Source of the DNA: Oceanobacillus massiliensis str. N'diop
GTDB lineage: Bacteria; Bacillota; Bacilli; Bacillales; Amphibacillaceae
Length of the DNA stretch: 58,540 bases
Direction of reading: 5' to 3'
Assembly (NCBI RefSeq): GCF_000285495.1
Contig: NZ_HE610976.1
Location: forward strand, 152,007 to 210,546
Shown: piece by piece, positions 31,792 to 40,591 of the stretch
Layout of the letters: each line of letters opens with the position of its first letter
Position numbering within the stretch: the stretch's first letter is position 1
The notes under the pieces: generated by a model
Databases searched by the model: none
Told to the model about the DNA's origin: nothing
What the model saw: the letters and a program-made list of their open reading frames with translations, nothing else
Translations under genes and position numbers: made by a program

Positions 31792-32622
31792 CTAAACTAT
31801 TTTTTGACTAATCTGATCTGCAGGCGTCTCACCCTTTTTTAACTCTACATTCACCGCCCCAATGATTAATACCACAACGACAGCACTTAATATCCAAAAC
31901 AATGCACTAAAGTTTCCTAGGAAAATAGCTTGATAGAATACTGCGCCATATAGACCGCCAATAACGGGGCCTACAATAGGAATCCATGCATAGCTCCAAT
32001 CCGAACCGCCCTTACCCGGTATTGGAAGAAGTGCATGTGCAATTCTCGGTCCCAGATCACGAGCAGGATTGATTGCATAACCAGTTGCTCCTCCGAGGGA
32101 CATTCCTATCGCAATAATTAGCGCACCCACTATTAAAGGGTTTAAACCATCCGTAAAATCATTTGCACCAATGAACATGAGACCCATCACCAATATAAAC
32201 GTACCGATAATTTCACTGATTAAATTAGAAAAAGGACTTCTTACCGCCGGATCTGTTGCAAATACTCCCAGTTTTGCTCCTTGATCTTCTGTTTCTCTCC
32301 AATGCGGCAGATAATTAAGAAACACAATTACGCCGCCAATAATGGCACCAATAACCTGTGCACTGATATACATTGGAACCTTCGCCCAAGGGAATTCGCC
32401 AACAGCTGCAAATCCTAATGTTACAGCAGGATTAATATGTGCACCTGTAAAGCTGCCTACTGCGTAAACACCCATCGTAACCGCAAGCCCCCAGCCAATC
32501 GTAATAACTACCCAGCCGGATCCTTCCGCTTTTGATTTTTTCAGGACCACGCCACCGACAACACCACCCCCAAAGACAATTAGAATCATTGTACCAATAA
32601 GTTCGGCTAAAAATTCAGACAT
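31792..32622 (-). CDS. glpF: Glycerol uptake facilitator
   Basis: Aquaglyceroporin of the MIP family in the cytoplasmic membrane. 276 residues, six membrane spans, with the two pore NPA motifs in GAHINPAVTLG and YAINPARDLGPR; the Asp after the second NPA is typical of glycerol-conducting members. First gene of glpFK(dhaKLM), behind a cre-controlled promoter and a GlpP-type leader. Confidence 0.97.
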   Translation of the reverse strand: MSEFLAELIGTMILIVFGGGVVGGVVLKKSKAEGSGWVVITIGWGLAVTMGVYAVGSFTGAHINPAVTLGFAAVGEFPWAKVPMYISAQVIGAIIGGVIVFLNYLPHWRETEDQGAKLGVFATDPAVRSPFSNLISEIIGTFILVMGLMFIGANDFTDGLNPLIVGALIIAIGMSLGGATGYAINPARDLGPRIAHALLPIPGKGGSDWSYAWIPIVGPVIGGLYGAVFYQAIFLGNFSALFWILSAVVVVLIIGAVNVELKKGETPADQISQKIV

Positions 32623-32666
32623 TGATAAAAACCTCCTTCAATATTTGCTTTAGTATTTGCGATACA

Positions 32667-32736
32667 GAAAAAGACCCACACCTCAATAAACATACTCTCT
32701 CATAAGTACGATTGAAATGCAGGTCTCCATATCTCC
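32667..32736 (-). promoter_or_regulatory. glpF leader: GlpP antiterminator motif and terminator
   Basis: In the RNA GGAGATATGGAGA (32724-32736) shares its last three bases with the foot of a stem of 16 continuous pairs, including G-U pairs (arms 32711-32726 and 32672-32687), which ends in a U-run. Protein bound to the motif would block the stem. It is the partner of the glpD leader motif and lies about 45 nt before the glpF RBS. Confidence 0.78.
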
Positions 32737-32759
32737 ACCACAAATTAACTTGTTCATTT

Positions 32760-32788
32760 ATCATAACTCTCATTGAAAGCGTTGTCAA
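32760..32788 (-). promoter_or_regulatory. glpFK promoter overlapped by a perfect cre site
   Basis: Minus strand TTGACA (32783-32788), 17-bp spacer, TATGAT (32760-32765). The cre consensus TGWAANCGNTNWCA is matched at all 14 positions by TGAAAGCGTTGTCA (32774-32787), covering the -35 and part of the spacer. CcpA bound with Ser-phosphorylated HPr or Crh should repress. Confidence 0.88.
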
Positions 32789-32828
32789 TAAGTTTTCAAT
32801 AAATTCCCTAAAGTAATTGTCTGTTTTT

Positions 32829-33374
32829 TTAATTCAGCCATAACTCTCTATTCGAGGTGGATACTGCGATGGCGCCTGCCTCAATTGCTGCGCTTACATC
32901 CTCCTGTTGCCGAATCAGGCCGCCAGCGATTATCGGTATATTCGTTTGCTCATACACCTGCTGGATGATTGCCGGCATGAGACCAGGCAACAATTCAATA
33001 CAATCGGGTTTAACCTTCTCAATCAATTTCAGATTATGATCCAGAGCAATACTATCCAGCAGAAAGACTCGCTGAATGGCTAGCAGGTTTTGCTTCTTTG
33101 CCAAATTAATAACGTTTCCCCTCGTAGAAAGTATCCCATCCGGCTTTACTTCGCGTATCAAAAATTCCATGCCGAACTCATCTGCCTTTAGTCCCTGAAT
33201 CAAATCAAAATGGACGAGCACTTTCTTATTTGCTCTTCTCATATACTCCACAAGACTCTTAAGCTGAACAAGCCTTGATTCAAGAATGACAATAAATTCA
33301 TGAGGGGTTTCCAATGCTTTGTCAAAATCCTTCATTTTTCTTATTGCGGGCAAAACACCTGACGGTAAATCCAT
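32829..33374 (-). CDS. glpP: Glycerol uptake operon antiterminator GlpP
   Basis: RNA-binding antiterminator that responds to glycerol 3-phosphate. 181 residues of a TIM-barrel-like fold: VLPAIRKMKDFDKAL, LVHFDLIQGLKADEFGMEFL, GILSTRGNVINLAKK, PIIAGGLIRQQEDVSAAIEA. Close to B. subtilis GlpP throughout. Its presumed targets are the two leaders in this window. It is followed 40 bp later by the glpF promoter and has no clear terminator. Confidence 0.93.
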   Translation of the reverse strand: MDLPSGVLPAIRKMKDFDKALETPHEFIVILESRLVQLKSLVEYMRRANKKVLVHFDLIQGLKADEFGMEFLIREVKPDGILSTRGNVINLAKKQNLLAIQRVFLLDSIALDHNLKLIEKVKPDCIELLPGLMPAIIQQVYEQTNIPIIAGGLIRQQEDVSAAIEAGAIAVSTSNRELWLN

Positions 33375-33389
33375 TCCTATACACCTCCC

Positions 33390-33905
33390 CTAGAAATCAT
33401 CACTATTCCGTTCTCCCATTTCTTCTTTCGTGTAGATCAGCCGCATTGGATTGCCTCCAACGAATGCACCTGAAGGAACATCCTTATGGACCAGTGTCCC
33501 AGCTGAAACAATGGCCCCATCTCCAATTTCAATACCGGGAAGGATGGTCGTATTTGCTCCAACCATCACTTCATCACCTATGATGACGTCACCGATCCGG
33601 TATTCCTTTATTAAGTATTCATGGGCGAGAATTGTTGTATTATAGCCAATGACACAATTGTTACCCACTTTGATTTTTTCCGGAAACATAATATCCGGCA
33701 TAACCATTAAGGCAAAGGATGTTTCATGGCCTACCTTCATATGGAGAAAATTCCTGTAGAGCCCGTTTTTCATTGCCAGAAAGGGGGTATACCTGGCAAT
33801 CTGAATAACGATGAAATTCTTGACTACTTTCCAAAACGGAACTGTCTGATAGATCTGCCATAGTGAATTGGACCTGTCCACCTTGTAACGCTGGGTACGT
33901 CGCAT
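33390..33905 (-). CDS. Acyltransferase of the hexapeptide-repeat family (YvoF)
   Basis: A 171-residue left-handed beta-helix protein of the LbH/CysE/LacA type; hexapeptide turns run from about residue 65 to 160 (IKVGNNCVIGYNTTI, VIIGDEVMVGANTTIL, IEIGDGAIVSAGTLV), ending GGNPMRLIY. It aligns closely with B. subtilis YvoF. The substrate is unknown. The start at 33905 (MRRTQRY) is seven nt from AGGGG and matches the homologue; the ATG at 33908 overlaps the ppaX stop. Confidence 0.87.
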   Translation of the reverse strand: MRRTQRYKVDRSNSLWQIYQTVPFWKVVKNFIVIQIARYTPFLAMKNGLYRNFLHMKVGHETSFALMVMPDIMFPEKIKVGNNCVIGYNTTILAHEYLIKEYRIGDVIIGDEVMVGANTTILPGIEIGDGAIVSAGTLVHKDVPSGAFVGGNPMRLIYTKEEMGERNSDDF

Positions 33906-33907
33906 CA

Positions 33908-34543
33908 TTACACCCCTGCAATTCTCAATAGGTCTGTCATTTCGTCGAGCATATAGGTTGGATGGTGATTCAATAGTCTCTCTTTCCCTTTCAAGGACCA
34001 TGCTACTCCTGCAGTCAGGACACCGGCGTTCTTGCCGGATTCGATATCATGATGATTATCTCCAACCATCAATGTGGTGCTGGCATCTCCATTCAATTCT
34101 TCCATAGCCTTTAACACTGGTTCTGCATGCGGTTTGGGATGTGTAACATCATCGATGGTAACGATTGTATCGAAAAAACGGTCCAATCCAGTCAGGGCAA
34201 GCCCCATGTTGACAGTCGGTCTCATTTTGGTCGTGACAATACCCAGACTAATACCGTGCTGCTGCAGCTGTTCAATCGTTTCCAGAACCTTGGGGAATGC
34301 AATGACATAATGATCATGCTCGGCCATATTATGCTTCCTGTAAGTAGCAATCATCTCTTCTGCTTTTTCCGGATTTATCTTTTGAAAAGTATCAATCAAT
34401 GGCGGTCCATTGAATTCGAGGATTTCCTCTGGAGTAAATGTTAATTTATAGTGTTCAAATGTATGTCTGAAGGAGGCATTGATCAACTCATTTGTATCGA
34501 TCAATGTTCCATCCAGATCAAAGAGTATGGTACGAATGTTCAT
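33908..34543 (-). CDS. ppaX: Pyrophosphatase PpaX
   Basis: HAD-family phosphatase that hydrolyses the pyrophosphate made when HprK/P dephosphorylates Ser-P-HPr by phosphorolysis. 211 residues: nucleophile motif LFDLDGTLIDT (Asp9, Asp11), motif II VTTKM, and VGDNHHDIESGKNAG with the metal aspartates. Overlaps the 3' end of yvoD by 26 bp. Functionally tied to hprK two genes upstream. Confidence 0.94.
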   Translation of the reverse strand: MNIRTILFDLDGTLIDTNELINASFRHTFEHYKLTFTPEEILEFNGPPLIDTFQKINPEKAEEMIATYRKHNMAEHDHYVIAFPKVLETIEQLQQHGISLGIVTTKMRPTVNMGLALTGLDRFFDTIVTIDDVTHPKPHAEPVLKAMEELNGDASTTLMVGDNHHDIESGKNAGVLTAGVAWSLKGKERLLNHHPTYMLDEMTDLLRIAGV

Positions 34544-35477
34544 GTAATAATTCCTTTCTTCGCTTACTTTCTGCCCGGTTCCAGAAAAATGAAATCACCA
34601 TGGTCAGAAGGATTGCCGTTGTCAAACGGATTACGAGCAATGGCCAAACTGGTATGCCCAGCGGAATGAACACGAGCGTATCCTCGACAAGCGCATGGCA
34701 TGATACTAAAAAGATCAGTGCCAGGTACATGTCTTTTTTCGATACATTGTCCTCTTCTACCGCTTGTATCATCATGCCAGCCCCATATGCAAGGCCGATA
34801 GTCAGTCCAGCAACCATCGTCATAGAAGTATTTTTATCCATACCGAGCAATTTGATGAATGGAGCAAGTTTATTGGAAATGGCAGTCATCCAGCCAAGTT
34901 CCCGCATAAATTGCATGATTACCATGAGCGGTATGACGATTAAGGCCAACTGGAAAATGGCAAGCAAAGCTGTCTGTATGCCATGCAATGCTATTTGATT
35001 CCAGCCGTTCAATACCAATTCGGATGATGACACGAATCCATATTGGGCATGCTCAGCGCCGCCATGCCATACTAGGTTAATAATCACAGCAGCTGCCAGG
35101 GCCAGGGTAACCCTGACACCGATAATCACCCACCATTTGACCCCCACCTTAGTAGCCACTGCAGATTCCACCAGCAAATTATGCGAAAACGAAAGCATGA
35201 TGGCCATTATAAATACCTCTTTAACAGTAAATTCAAAGGAAATGATCGCTGCAATCCCCGCGTATAAATTTAGTGTATTACCAAGCACTAATGGAACCGC
35301 AGCTTCCCCGGATAATCCAATCAGACCCATTACAGGTGTCAACAATTCAATAATCCATGGCAATACAGGTGTAAACTGTAAAATCGTCACAATCAATGTA
35401 ATTGGAAAAATTACTTTTCCTAAGGTCCATGTTGTTTTTAAGCCCTGCTGTATACCTCGGTTTAAAATTCCTGACAT
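34518..35477 (-). CDS. Nucleoside-recognition (Gate) domain membrane protein YvoD
   Basis: A 319-residue polytopic membrane protein with two Gate-domain halves (VPLVLGNTLNLYAGIAAI and TMVAGLTIGLAYGAGMMI) and about eight spans. Related to SpmA/SpmB-type and nucleoside-transporter gate domains; function unknown. It sits between lgt and ppaX as in B. subtilis yvoD. The basic C-terminus (FFWNRAESKRRKELL) overlaps the ppaX start. Confidence 0.85.
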   Translation of the reverse strand: MSGILNRGIQQGLKTTWTLGKVIFPITLIVTILQFTPVLPWIIELLTPVMGLIGLSGEAAVPLVLGNTLNLYAGIAAIISFEFTVKEVFIMAIMLSFSHNLLVESAVATKVGVKWWVIIGVRVTLALAAAVIINLVWHGGAEHAQYGFVSSSELVLNGWNQIALHGIQTALLAIFQLALIVIPLMVIMQFMRELGWMTAISNKLAPFIKLLGMDKNTSMTMVAGLTIGLAYGAGMMIQAVEEDNVSKKDMYLALIFLVSCHALVEDTLVFIPLGIPVWPLLVIRLTTAILLTMVISFFWNRAESKRRKELLHEHSYHTL

Positions 35478-35521
35478 CTTTCTAACTCTCCTTCACATGC
35501 ATCCGAATCGAATTCCATTTA

Positions 35522-36397
35522 TTACTTATTCTTTTTGCCTTTTTTCTTTTTCGTATTGATTTTTTTCTTTTCAGAAATCGGGACATCATTATATCTTACG
35601 GTTATTGTTTTACGGCGATAGATGATTAGAATAATGGAAATGACAATCAGGATGATAGAAATCAACTGTGCTGTCCGTATTTCTCCAATCACATATAGGC
35701 TGTCTGTACGCATTCCTTCAATAAAGTATCTTCCAATGGAGTAAAATATAGCATAGCTTAGGAATATTTCCCCACGCAATGGATTGTATTTCCTCATTAA
35801 AATCAGTGCAATGAACACTAAGATATTCCAGAAGGATTCATAAAGAAATGTAGGGTGGTACATGATGCCATCGATGGTCATCTGGTTCATGATAAAGTCC
35901 GGCAAATATTGATGAAAGCTTTCATATGTAGTTTGGGTAATTGGTCCTCCGTGTGCTTCCTGATTCATGAAATTTCCCCAACGGCCAATTGCCTGTCCAA
36001 GAATCAAACTTGGTGCTATGATATCCGCCAACTGCCAGAAGGCAATATCTCTTACCCTTGAAAATACGATTGCTGTTAGAACGCCACCGAGAATCGCTCC
36101 ATGGATGGCGATTCCACCTTCCCAGATGGCAAACACATCCCACCATCTTCCACCGGCATATCGTTCCCATTCGAAAATAACATAATAGATGCGTGCACAG
36201 ATAATGGCAATTGGAACAGCAAATACAATGAAATCAATCAGTATATCTTTCTCCAGACCAAGCCGATCTGCTTCTTTTGTTGCCAGGTAAACACCTAAAA
36301 TGGCGCCAAACGCAATAATAAGTCCATACCAATAGATGGTTAAGGGTCCTAATTCCAGGAATACCCTGTCCAATGGTGCAGCACTATAGATCAACAT
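35522..36397 (-). CDS. lgt: Prolipoprotein diacylglyceryl transferase
   Basis: Membrane enzyme that adds diacylglycerol to the lipobox cysteine of prolipoproteins, such as the TAXI, ModA and YtkA-like proteins here. 291 residues, seven spans, with the Lgt signature GRWGNFMNQEAHGG and the essential H/R motif GAILGG-R region. The C-terminus carries an unusual lysine-rich tail (KKKINTKKKKGKKNK). Eight bp after hprK, same operon. Confidence 0.96.
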   Translation of the reverse strand: MLIYSAAPLDRVFLELGPLTIYWYGLIIAFGAILGVYLATKEADRLGLEKDILIDFIVFAVPIAIICARIYYVIFEWERYAGGRWWDVFAIWEGGIAIHGAILGGVLTAIVFSRVRDIAFWQLADIIAPSLILGQAIGRWGNFMNQEAHGGPITQTTYESFHQYLPDFIMNQMTIDGIMYHPTFLYESFWNILVFIALILMRKYNPLRGEIFLSYAIFYSIGRYFIEGMRTDSLYVIGEIRTAQLISIILIVISIILIIYRRKTITVRYNDVPISEKKKINTKKKKGKKNK

Positions 36398-36405
36398 AAT
36401 CCCTC

Positions 36406-37353
36406 CTATTCTTCTAATTCATCCGGATATTTGTCATGTTCAATCATGGTCGTCAAGCGCTCGGAGAATTCCTCCGCTGCATTAACCCCCATTCGTTTCA
36501 ATCGGTAATTCATGGCAGCCACCTCGATAATGACAGCAAGGTTTCGTCCAGGGCGGACAGGGATTGTTGCCTTTGGCAAATAGATATCCATTACCTTCAT
36601 CGTATCTTCATCAAGTCCAAGACGGTCATACTGTTTCTTCTGATCCCAGTTTTCCAGATTGATGACCATGGAAATCCTTTTTTTACTTCGAACAGAGCCG
36701 GCACCGAACAATGTCATCACATTGATAATTCCCAATCCGCGAATTTCCAGCAGATGTTCAATTAGTGGTGGAGAGTTTCCAATAAGGCTATCATAATCTT
36801 CCTGTCGAATTTCCACACTATCATCCGCAACCAAGCGATGACCGCGTTTGACCAGTTCTAGGGCTGTCTCACTTTTACCAACTCCGCTTTGACCGATAAT
36901 TAAGACGCCGACCCCATAAATATCTACGAGGACACCGTGGATGGCTGTAAACGGTGCAAATTTCGCTTCGAGATAATTGGTCAATCTGCTGATGACCCTC
37001 GTTGTTTTCCTCGGTGAGTGTAAAATCGGTACACCGGATTTATTCGATTCTTCAATCAGAATCTCTGGAACGTCCATTCCTCTGGATACGACAATTCCAG
37101 GAGTTATATCCGTACAGAGATTTCGTGCCCGATCCCTTTGCTGTTCAGCATTTAACTCAAGGAAATATGCCATTTCAGTTTTACCGATCAGTTGTAAACG
37201 CTCTTTTGGATAATATTTGAAATAACCAGTCATTTCAATGCCGGGACGGGAGATATCACTTGTGATAATTTCTCTGTTAATCCCATCCTGCCCGGAAACT
37301 AAAGTCAAATTAAAATTTTCCAGCAGGTCTTTCGTTCGGACAATTACTGCCAT
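36406..37353 (-). CDS. hprK: HPr kinase/phosphorylase
   Basis: Phosphorylates HPr and Crh on Ser46 at high fructose-bisphosphate and reverses it by phosphorolysis, setting catabolite repression by CcpA. 315 residues: N-domain, then the P-loop GQSGVGKS (154-161), His in AIHGVLVDI, and the signature [24 protein letters not shown] lies eight nt before the ATG at 37353; the frame opens seven codons earlier. First gene of hprK-lgt-yvoD-ppaX-yvoF. Confidence 0.97.
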   Translation of the reverse strand: MAVIVRTKDLLENFNLTLVSGQDGINREIITSDISRPGIEMTGYFKYYPKERLQLIGKTEMAYFLELNAEQQRDRARNLCTDITPGIVVSRGMDVPEILIEESNKSGVPILHSPRKTTRVISRLTNYLEAKFAPFTAIHGVLVDIYGVGVLIIGQSGVGKSETALELVKRGHRLVADDSVEIRQEDYDSLIGNSPPLIEHLLEIRGLGIINVMTLFGAGSVRSKKRISMVINLENWDQKKQYDRLGLDEDTMKVMDIYLPKATIPVRPGRNLAVIIEVAAMNYRLKRMGVNAAEEFSERLTTMIEHDKYPDELEE

Positions 37354-37409
37354 AATAAATGCTCCTCCTATCATTGGACACGCTAACTGATATACATTTT
37401 AGCATATGC

Positions 37410-37450
37410 AAAAGGAAAAACGTAGGTATGAGCCCCGCGTTTTTCCTTTT
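37410..37450 (-). terminator. Terminator between yvlD and hprK
   Basis: 13-bp perfect stem AAAAGGAAAAACG/CGTTTTTCCTTTT with a GC-rich loop. It ends yvlCD and separates them from hprK. No clear hprK promoter motif was identified in the following 55 bp. Confidence 0.75.
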
Positions 37451-37498
37451 AGATATGTGTATGATTGGGTTTTCCAGACATTTTCCCGTATACATTTT

Positions 37499-37855
37499 TT
37501 ATTTTAACGAATCCTTTATTAAACTGTTCAGCAGCATATTTATAACCGAAATCAAGATTGCAGCCAGGATTGCCATGCCAAAACCATCAATGGCAAACGC
37601 CGGACCGAATAGTGACTGGGTCATCATTAATGTAATTGCATTTATAACAATTAGGAATAGGCCGAGTGTCATAATGGTAATTGGCAAGGTCAACAAGATC
37701 AAGAATGGCTTAACCAGCACATTTAAGATTCCCAAAATAATGCTGGCCAGCAAGGCTGTGCCAAACCCCTCGATATAAAAGGATTCAAATAGCTGTGCAA
37801 CGGCAATCAATGCTATCGCATTCAGAAATAATGTTATCATCCATCTTGCAAGCAT
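37499..37855 (-). CDS. YvlD-type membrane protein (phage holin family 4 / DUF360)
   Basis: A 118-residue protein with four hydrophobic segments and almost no hydrophilic domain (LLASIILGILNVLVKPFLIL is typical of the family). Homologue of B. subtilis YvlD, which belongs to the yvlABCD envelope-stress operon. Holin in the family name does not imply lysis. Its start overlaps the PspC-gene stop by one base (TGATG). Confidence 0.85.
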   Translation of the reverse strand: MLARWMITLFLNAIALIAVAQLFESFYIEGFGTALLASIILGILNVLVKPFLILLTLPITIMTLGLFLIVINAITLMMTQSLFGPAFAIDGFGMAILAAILISVINMLLNSLIKDSLK

Positions 37856-38049
37856 CAGTAAATCTCCTCTTCCTTAGGGATGATCACTGCTGCAGCCAAA
37901 TAGACAAGAACAACCGTCATAAAACTTGGAATCAGCAAGATTATAAAAATCAGCCGAAGCAGTGATGCATCTATCTTAAAATAATCTCCAAGACCTCCGA
38001 GTACACCAGCAGCCAGTCTATTTGAATTTGAACGATATAACTGTTTCAC
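37855..38049 (-). CDS. PspC domain protein (YvlC-like)
   Basis: A 64-residue membrane protein that is a bare PspC domain: LYRSNSNRLAAGVLGGLGDY followed by FKIDASLLRLIFIILLI and a second hydrophobic run. Like B. subtilis YvlC. Phage-shock-type envelope sensing is the family role. Coupled to the yvlD-like gene downstream; yvlA and yvlB are absent. Confidence 0.88.
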   Translation of the reverse strand: MKQLYRSNSNRLAAGVLGGLGDYFKIDASLLRLIFIILLIPSFMTVVLVYLAAAVIIPKEEEIY

Positions 38050-38141
38050 TGTATCATCTCCTTGTTGTAAAATAGTTCCACAAATTCTTTAACTCTATAA
38101 ACATATATACGAAGAGCCCCTGCAAAAAGTTTCCTTAAAAC

Positions 38142-38171
38142 AAAAACCCCTGCAGTATTTCTGCAGAGGCA
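38142..38171 (-). terminator. Terminator after bshB2
   Basis: Stem CCTCTGCAG/CTGCAGGGG around AAATA, then TTTTTG on the minus strand, a few bases past the bshB2 stop. Confidence 0.85.
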
Positions 38172-38175
38172 CTGG

Positions 38176-38847
38176 TTAATCATCGAAATTCCATGTGTAA
38201 AATTCCTCGGTACTGAATCTATTTTTAATATCCTCCTGGACTTCCGTTTCCAGTTTGTCGACATGCTTAAATTGGGAAAGCACACCTGAAGCCTGTGAAT
38301 CATGACAGAAGATAGCCTCCATCTTTTTATCATAATAGTCACTAGTATCGTTTTTGATATCCGGTTTTCCAAGTACTTCATAATGATCGTTTGTAATTGC
38401 CTGTGCCCAGACGACTGGACGCTTTTCCGGTTCCATCAGGCGAACAGCTTCAATTGCGGCTGCTCCTAGCGCATTATGATCGGGATGTACTGCATGCTCT
38501 GGATAATGTGTTATGACAAGACTTGGTTCGAGTTCTTCCAATAATTCCTTTAAATGGGCTGCAACTTCTGACCTTTCCTCAAATTCCAAAGTTTTATCAC
38601 GGTAACCAAGCATCTTAAGATCCATATCAAGAACCTTGCAGGCATTGATTAATTCGGATTTTCTTATTTCAGGTAATATTTCCCGATTGGCAAACGTTGG
38701 ATTTCCCATATTTCTTCCCATTTCTCCCAAAGTTCCACAAAAATATGTAACGGGGATACCCTGTTCGCGGAATTTGGAAATCGATCCTGCTGCCCCAAAT
38801 GACTCATCATCTGGGTGTGGATATATAACTACAACGTGCTTTTCCAT
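38176..38847 (-). CDS. bshB2: Bacillithiol biosynthesis deacetylase BshB2
   Basis: Zn-dependent LmbE/PIG-L deacetylase that removes acetyl from GlcNAc-malate on the way to bacillithiol. 223 residues with metal motif HPDDE (11-15) and a second ligand region ITHYPEHAVHPDH. Also similar to bacillithiol-conjugate amidase Bca, but the pairing with yojF fits BshB2. The start at 38847 has AGGTG upstream; a GTG three codons earlier overlaps the RBS. Confidence 0.9.
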   Translation of the reverse strand: MEKHVVVIYPHPDDESFGAAGSISKFREQGIPVTYFCGTLGEMGRNMGNPTFANREILPEIRKSELINACKVLDMDLKMLGYRDKTLEFEERSEVAAHLKELLEELEPSLVITHYPEHAVHPDHNALGAAAIEAVRLMEPEKRPVVWAQAITNDHYEVLGKPDIKNDTSDYYDKKMEAIFCHDSQASGVLSQFKHVDKLETEVQEDIKNRFSTEEFYTWNFDD

Positions 38848-38873
38848 TTCATTCACCTATTTCATTGTTTAGT

Positions 38874-39227
38874 TTAGTAATTAAACGGGCTTTCGCTGAT
38901 TTGCAGGGAAACCATCAATCGGCCTTCCCGGTCATGACCAGCCATCAGCAGTTTGTCTTCCTCATGCATTACCCAGTCGGTTAAACCTTCAGCATATATC
39001 CAGCCAATATCCATTTTTAGTCCTGCACGATATGCACTCCCATTTCCAACCAATTTGGCTTGATTGAATTTCACTTTTGCATTTCGGATATAGGCACCTA
39101 CCGTATAAGCCTTTTCATTTATATGGCTTGCATACGCCCCATTGGTAGTTTCCAAGTGAACATATACATCTTTATTGATAAATCCGTCCAGAATTTCCTG
39201 AACCTTGTCCAATTCAATTGGTTTCAT
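38874..39227 (-). CDS. YojF family protein (DUF1806)
   Basis: A 117-residue soluble protein, always found next to bshB2 (yojG) in Bacilli, as here (26 bp). It has the conserved HLETTNGAYASHINE and GWIYAEGLTDW segments. Function is unknown; the context suggests a part in bacillithiol metabolism. GGGAGGAACG precedes the ATG. Confidence 0.85.
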   Translation of the reverse strand: MKPIELDKVQEILDGFINKDVYVHLETTNGAYASHINEKAYTVGAYIRNAKVKFNQAKLVGNGSAYRAGLKMDIGWIYAEGLTDWVMHEEDKLLMAGHDREGRLMVSLQISESPFNY

Positions 39228-39340
39228 GAATTCGTTCCTCCCAGCATACTTCTAATTTAAATGTACCTAACCCACACCGCTACGTCAAAAAATTTGTTCG
39301 CAATTAAAGGTTATACCCAAATTGCACTCTTTCAGGCGAA

Positions 39341-39369
39341 TTGAATATCGATACCTTATCAGCTAAAAT
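39341..39369 (+). promoter_or_regulatory. moaC promoter
   Basis: TTGAAT (39341-39346), 17-bp spacer, TAAAAT (39364-39369), about 35 bp before the moaC start. Confidence 0.55.
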
Positions 39370-39404
39370 AGAATTACCATATTAATAGAAGGTGGGTACA
39401 TACA

Positions 39405-39893
39405 TTGACCGATTTCACTCATTTTAACATGCAAGGCCGGGCCAAGATGGTCGATATCTCAGATAAAAAAGAAACCGCCCGTAAAGCTATCGCACATTCA
39501 AGCATCATCATGAATAAAGAAGTATATGAAACAATCGTGCAGCAGAAAAATAAGAAAGGTGATGTTCTGGCTGTCGCACAAGTTGCCGGGATCATGGCAG
39601 CAAAACAAACCGCTTCTCTGATTCCTATGTGCCATCCGATACCAATTAGTGGTGTAAATCTATCATTCGGCTGGGAAACACTTGAAAACAGCAGATATGT
39701 GTTATCGATTGATGCTGAAGTCAAAACAGTTGGTAGCACCGGGGTGGAAATGGAAGCATTAACCGCAGCTTCCATTACGGCATTGACAATCTATGATATG
39801 TGCAAATCCATTGATAAAGCGTTGGTAATCGGTCAAACCTTCCTTAAGGAAAAGAGCGGTGGGAAAAGTGGCGATTTCAAACGGAGTTATTAG
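39405..39893 (+). CDS. moaC: Cyclic pyranopterin monophosphate synthase MoaC
   Basis: With MoaA makes cyclic pyranopterin monophosphate from GTP. 162 residues: [16 protein letters not shown], the active-site MCHPIPISG, the signature [17 protein letters not shown] and a C-terminal KSGGKSG-type loop. It starts at TTG behind AGAAGGTGGG. It is the only moa gene on the plus strand; the rest of the cluster converges on it. Confidence 0.96.
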   Translation: MTDFTHFNMQGRAKMVDISDKKETARKAIAHSSIIMNKEVYETIVQQKNKKGDVLAVAQVAGIMAAKQTASLIPMCHPIPISGVNLSFGWETLENSRYVLSIDAEVKTVGSTGVEMEALTAASITALTIYDMCKSIDKALVIGQTFLKEKSGGKSGDFKRSY

Positions 39894-39931
39894 AAATCGA
39901 TTAATTGAAGCTAAAAATCCATGAACTTCCC

Positions 39932-40591
39932 TTATCTATTTCCTCTTAATTGATTAATGAGCAGCAGCAGTATAAAGGAAAATCCTATGCTGATCAGCAC
40001 ATAAAGCCAGGCAATTTCTGTCCTTCCTGATTCAATAGCAAGATATATTGCCGTTGGAACCGTTTGTGTCTTTCCTGGGATATTCCCTGCAAACATAAGC
40101 GTTGCACCGAACTCGCCAAATGCCCTTGTAAAGCTCAATGCAAGCCCAGTCAGAATTGCTCGTCCGGATAAAGGCAGAATAATTCGGGTCAATAATTTCC
40201 AATCATTCGCACCGTCCACCTTGGCAGCTCCTAAAATATTTGAATCCACTGACTGAACCCCCGTCTTGATTGACTGGTACATGAGTGGATACGCCACTAC
40301 AGCTGCTGCTATAACGGCAGCCGTAACAGTGAACAGCAAACTTCTTCCGGTGATGAGCTCCAATAGGTTACCTATAAAGCTATTACTTCCAAAAACGATA
40401 ATCAGCATAAAACCAATCACAGTTGGCGGCAGCACGAGAGGCATGAAAAAAATCGTTTCGATTACAGCCCTCCCCTTAACATTCTTTACAACCAGCCAAT
40501 AAACAGCAACAATAGACAGCAACAGGTTAACAACAAGGGAGGAAACTGCTACAATGACCGATAATTGAACAGGGAACCATGACCATTCCAT
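39932..40591 (-). CDS. modB: Molybdate ABC transporter permease ModB
   Basis: Five- to six-span permease of the molybdate importer. 219 residues with the ABC-coupling EAA-type motif AKVDGANDWKLLTRIILPLS and FARAFGEFGATLMFAGNIPG-like end (here TRAFGEFGATLMFAGNIPG), typical of ModB. One-base stop/start overlap with modA (TAATG). The ATPase gene modC, usually next, is absent; the next gene is the convergent moaC. Confidence 0.94.
   Translation of the reverse strand: MEWSWFPVQLSVIVAVSSLVVNLLLSIVAVYWLVVKNVKGRAVIETIFFMPLVLPPTVIGFMLIIVFGSNSFIGNLLELITGRSLLFTVTAAVIAAAVVAYPLMYQSIKTGVQSVDSNILGAAKVDGANDWKLLTRIILPLSGRAILTGLALSFTRAFGEFGATLMFAGNIPGKTQTVPTAIYLAIESGRTEIAWLYVLISIGFSFILLLLINQLRGNR

Noticed and set aside
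37499-37855. Holin gene as a sign of a prophage
   Set aside because: The phage-holin family 4 name covers chromosomal YvlD proteins; it is paired with a PspC gene as in B. subtilis and no phage genes are near.
38046-38381. 111-codon minus-strand frame upstream of the PspC-like gene
   Set aside because: It overlaps most of the bshB2 3' end and its terminator, has no RBS, and bshB2 is a clear family member.
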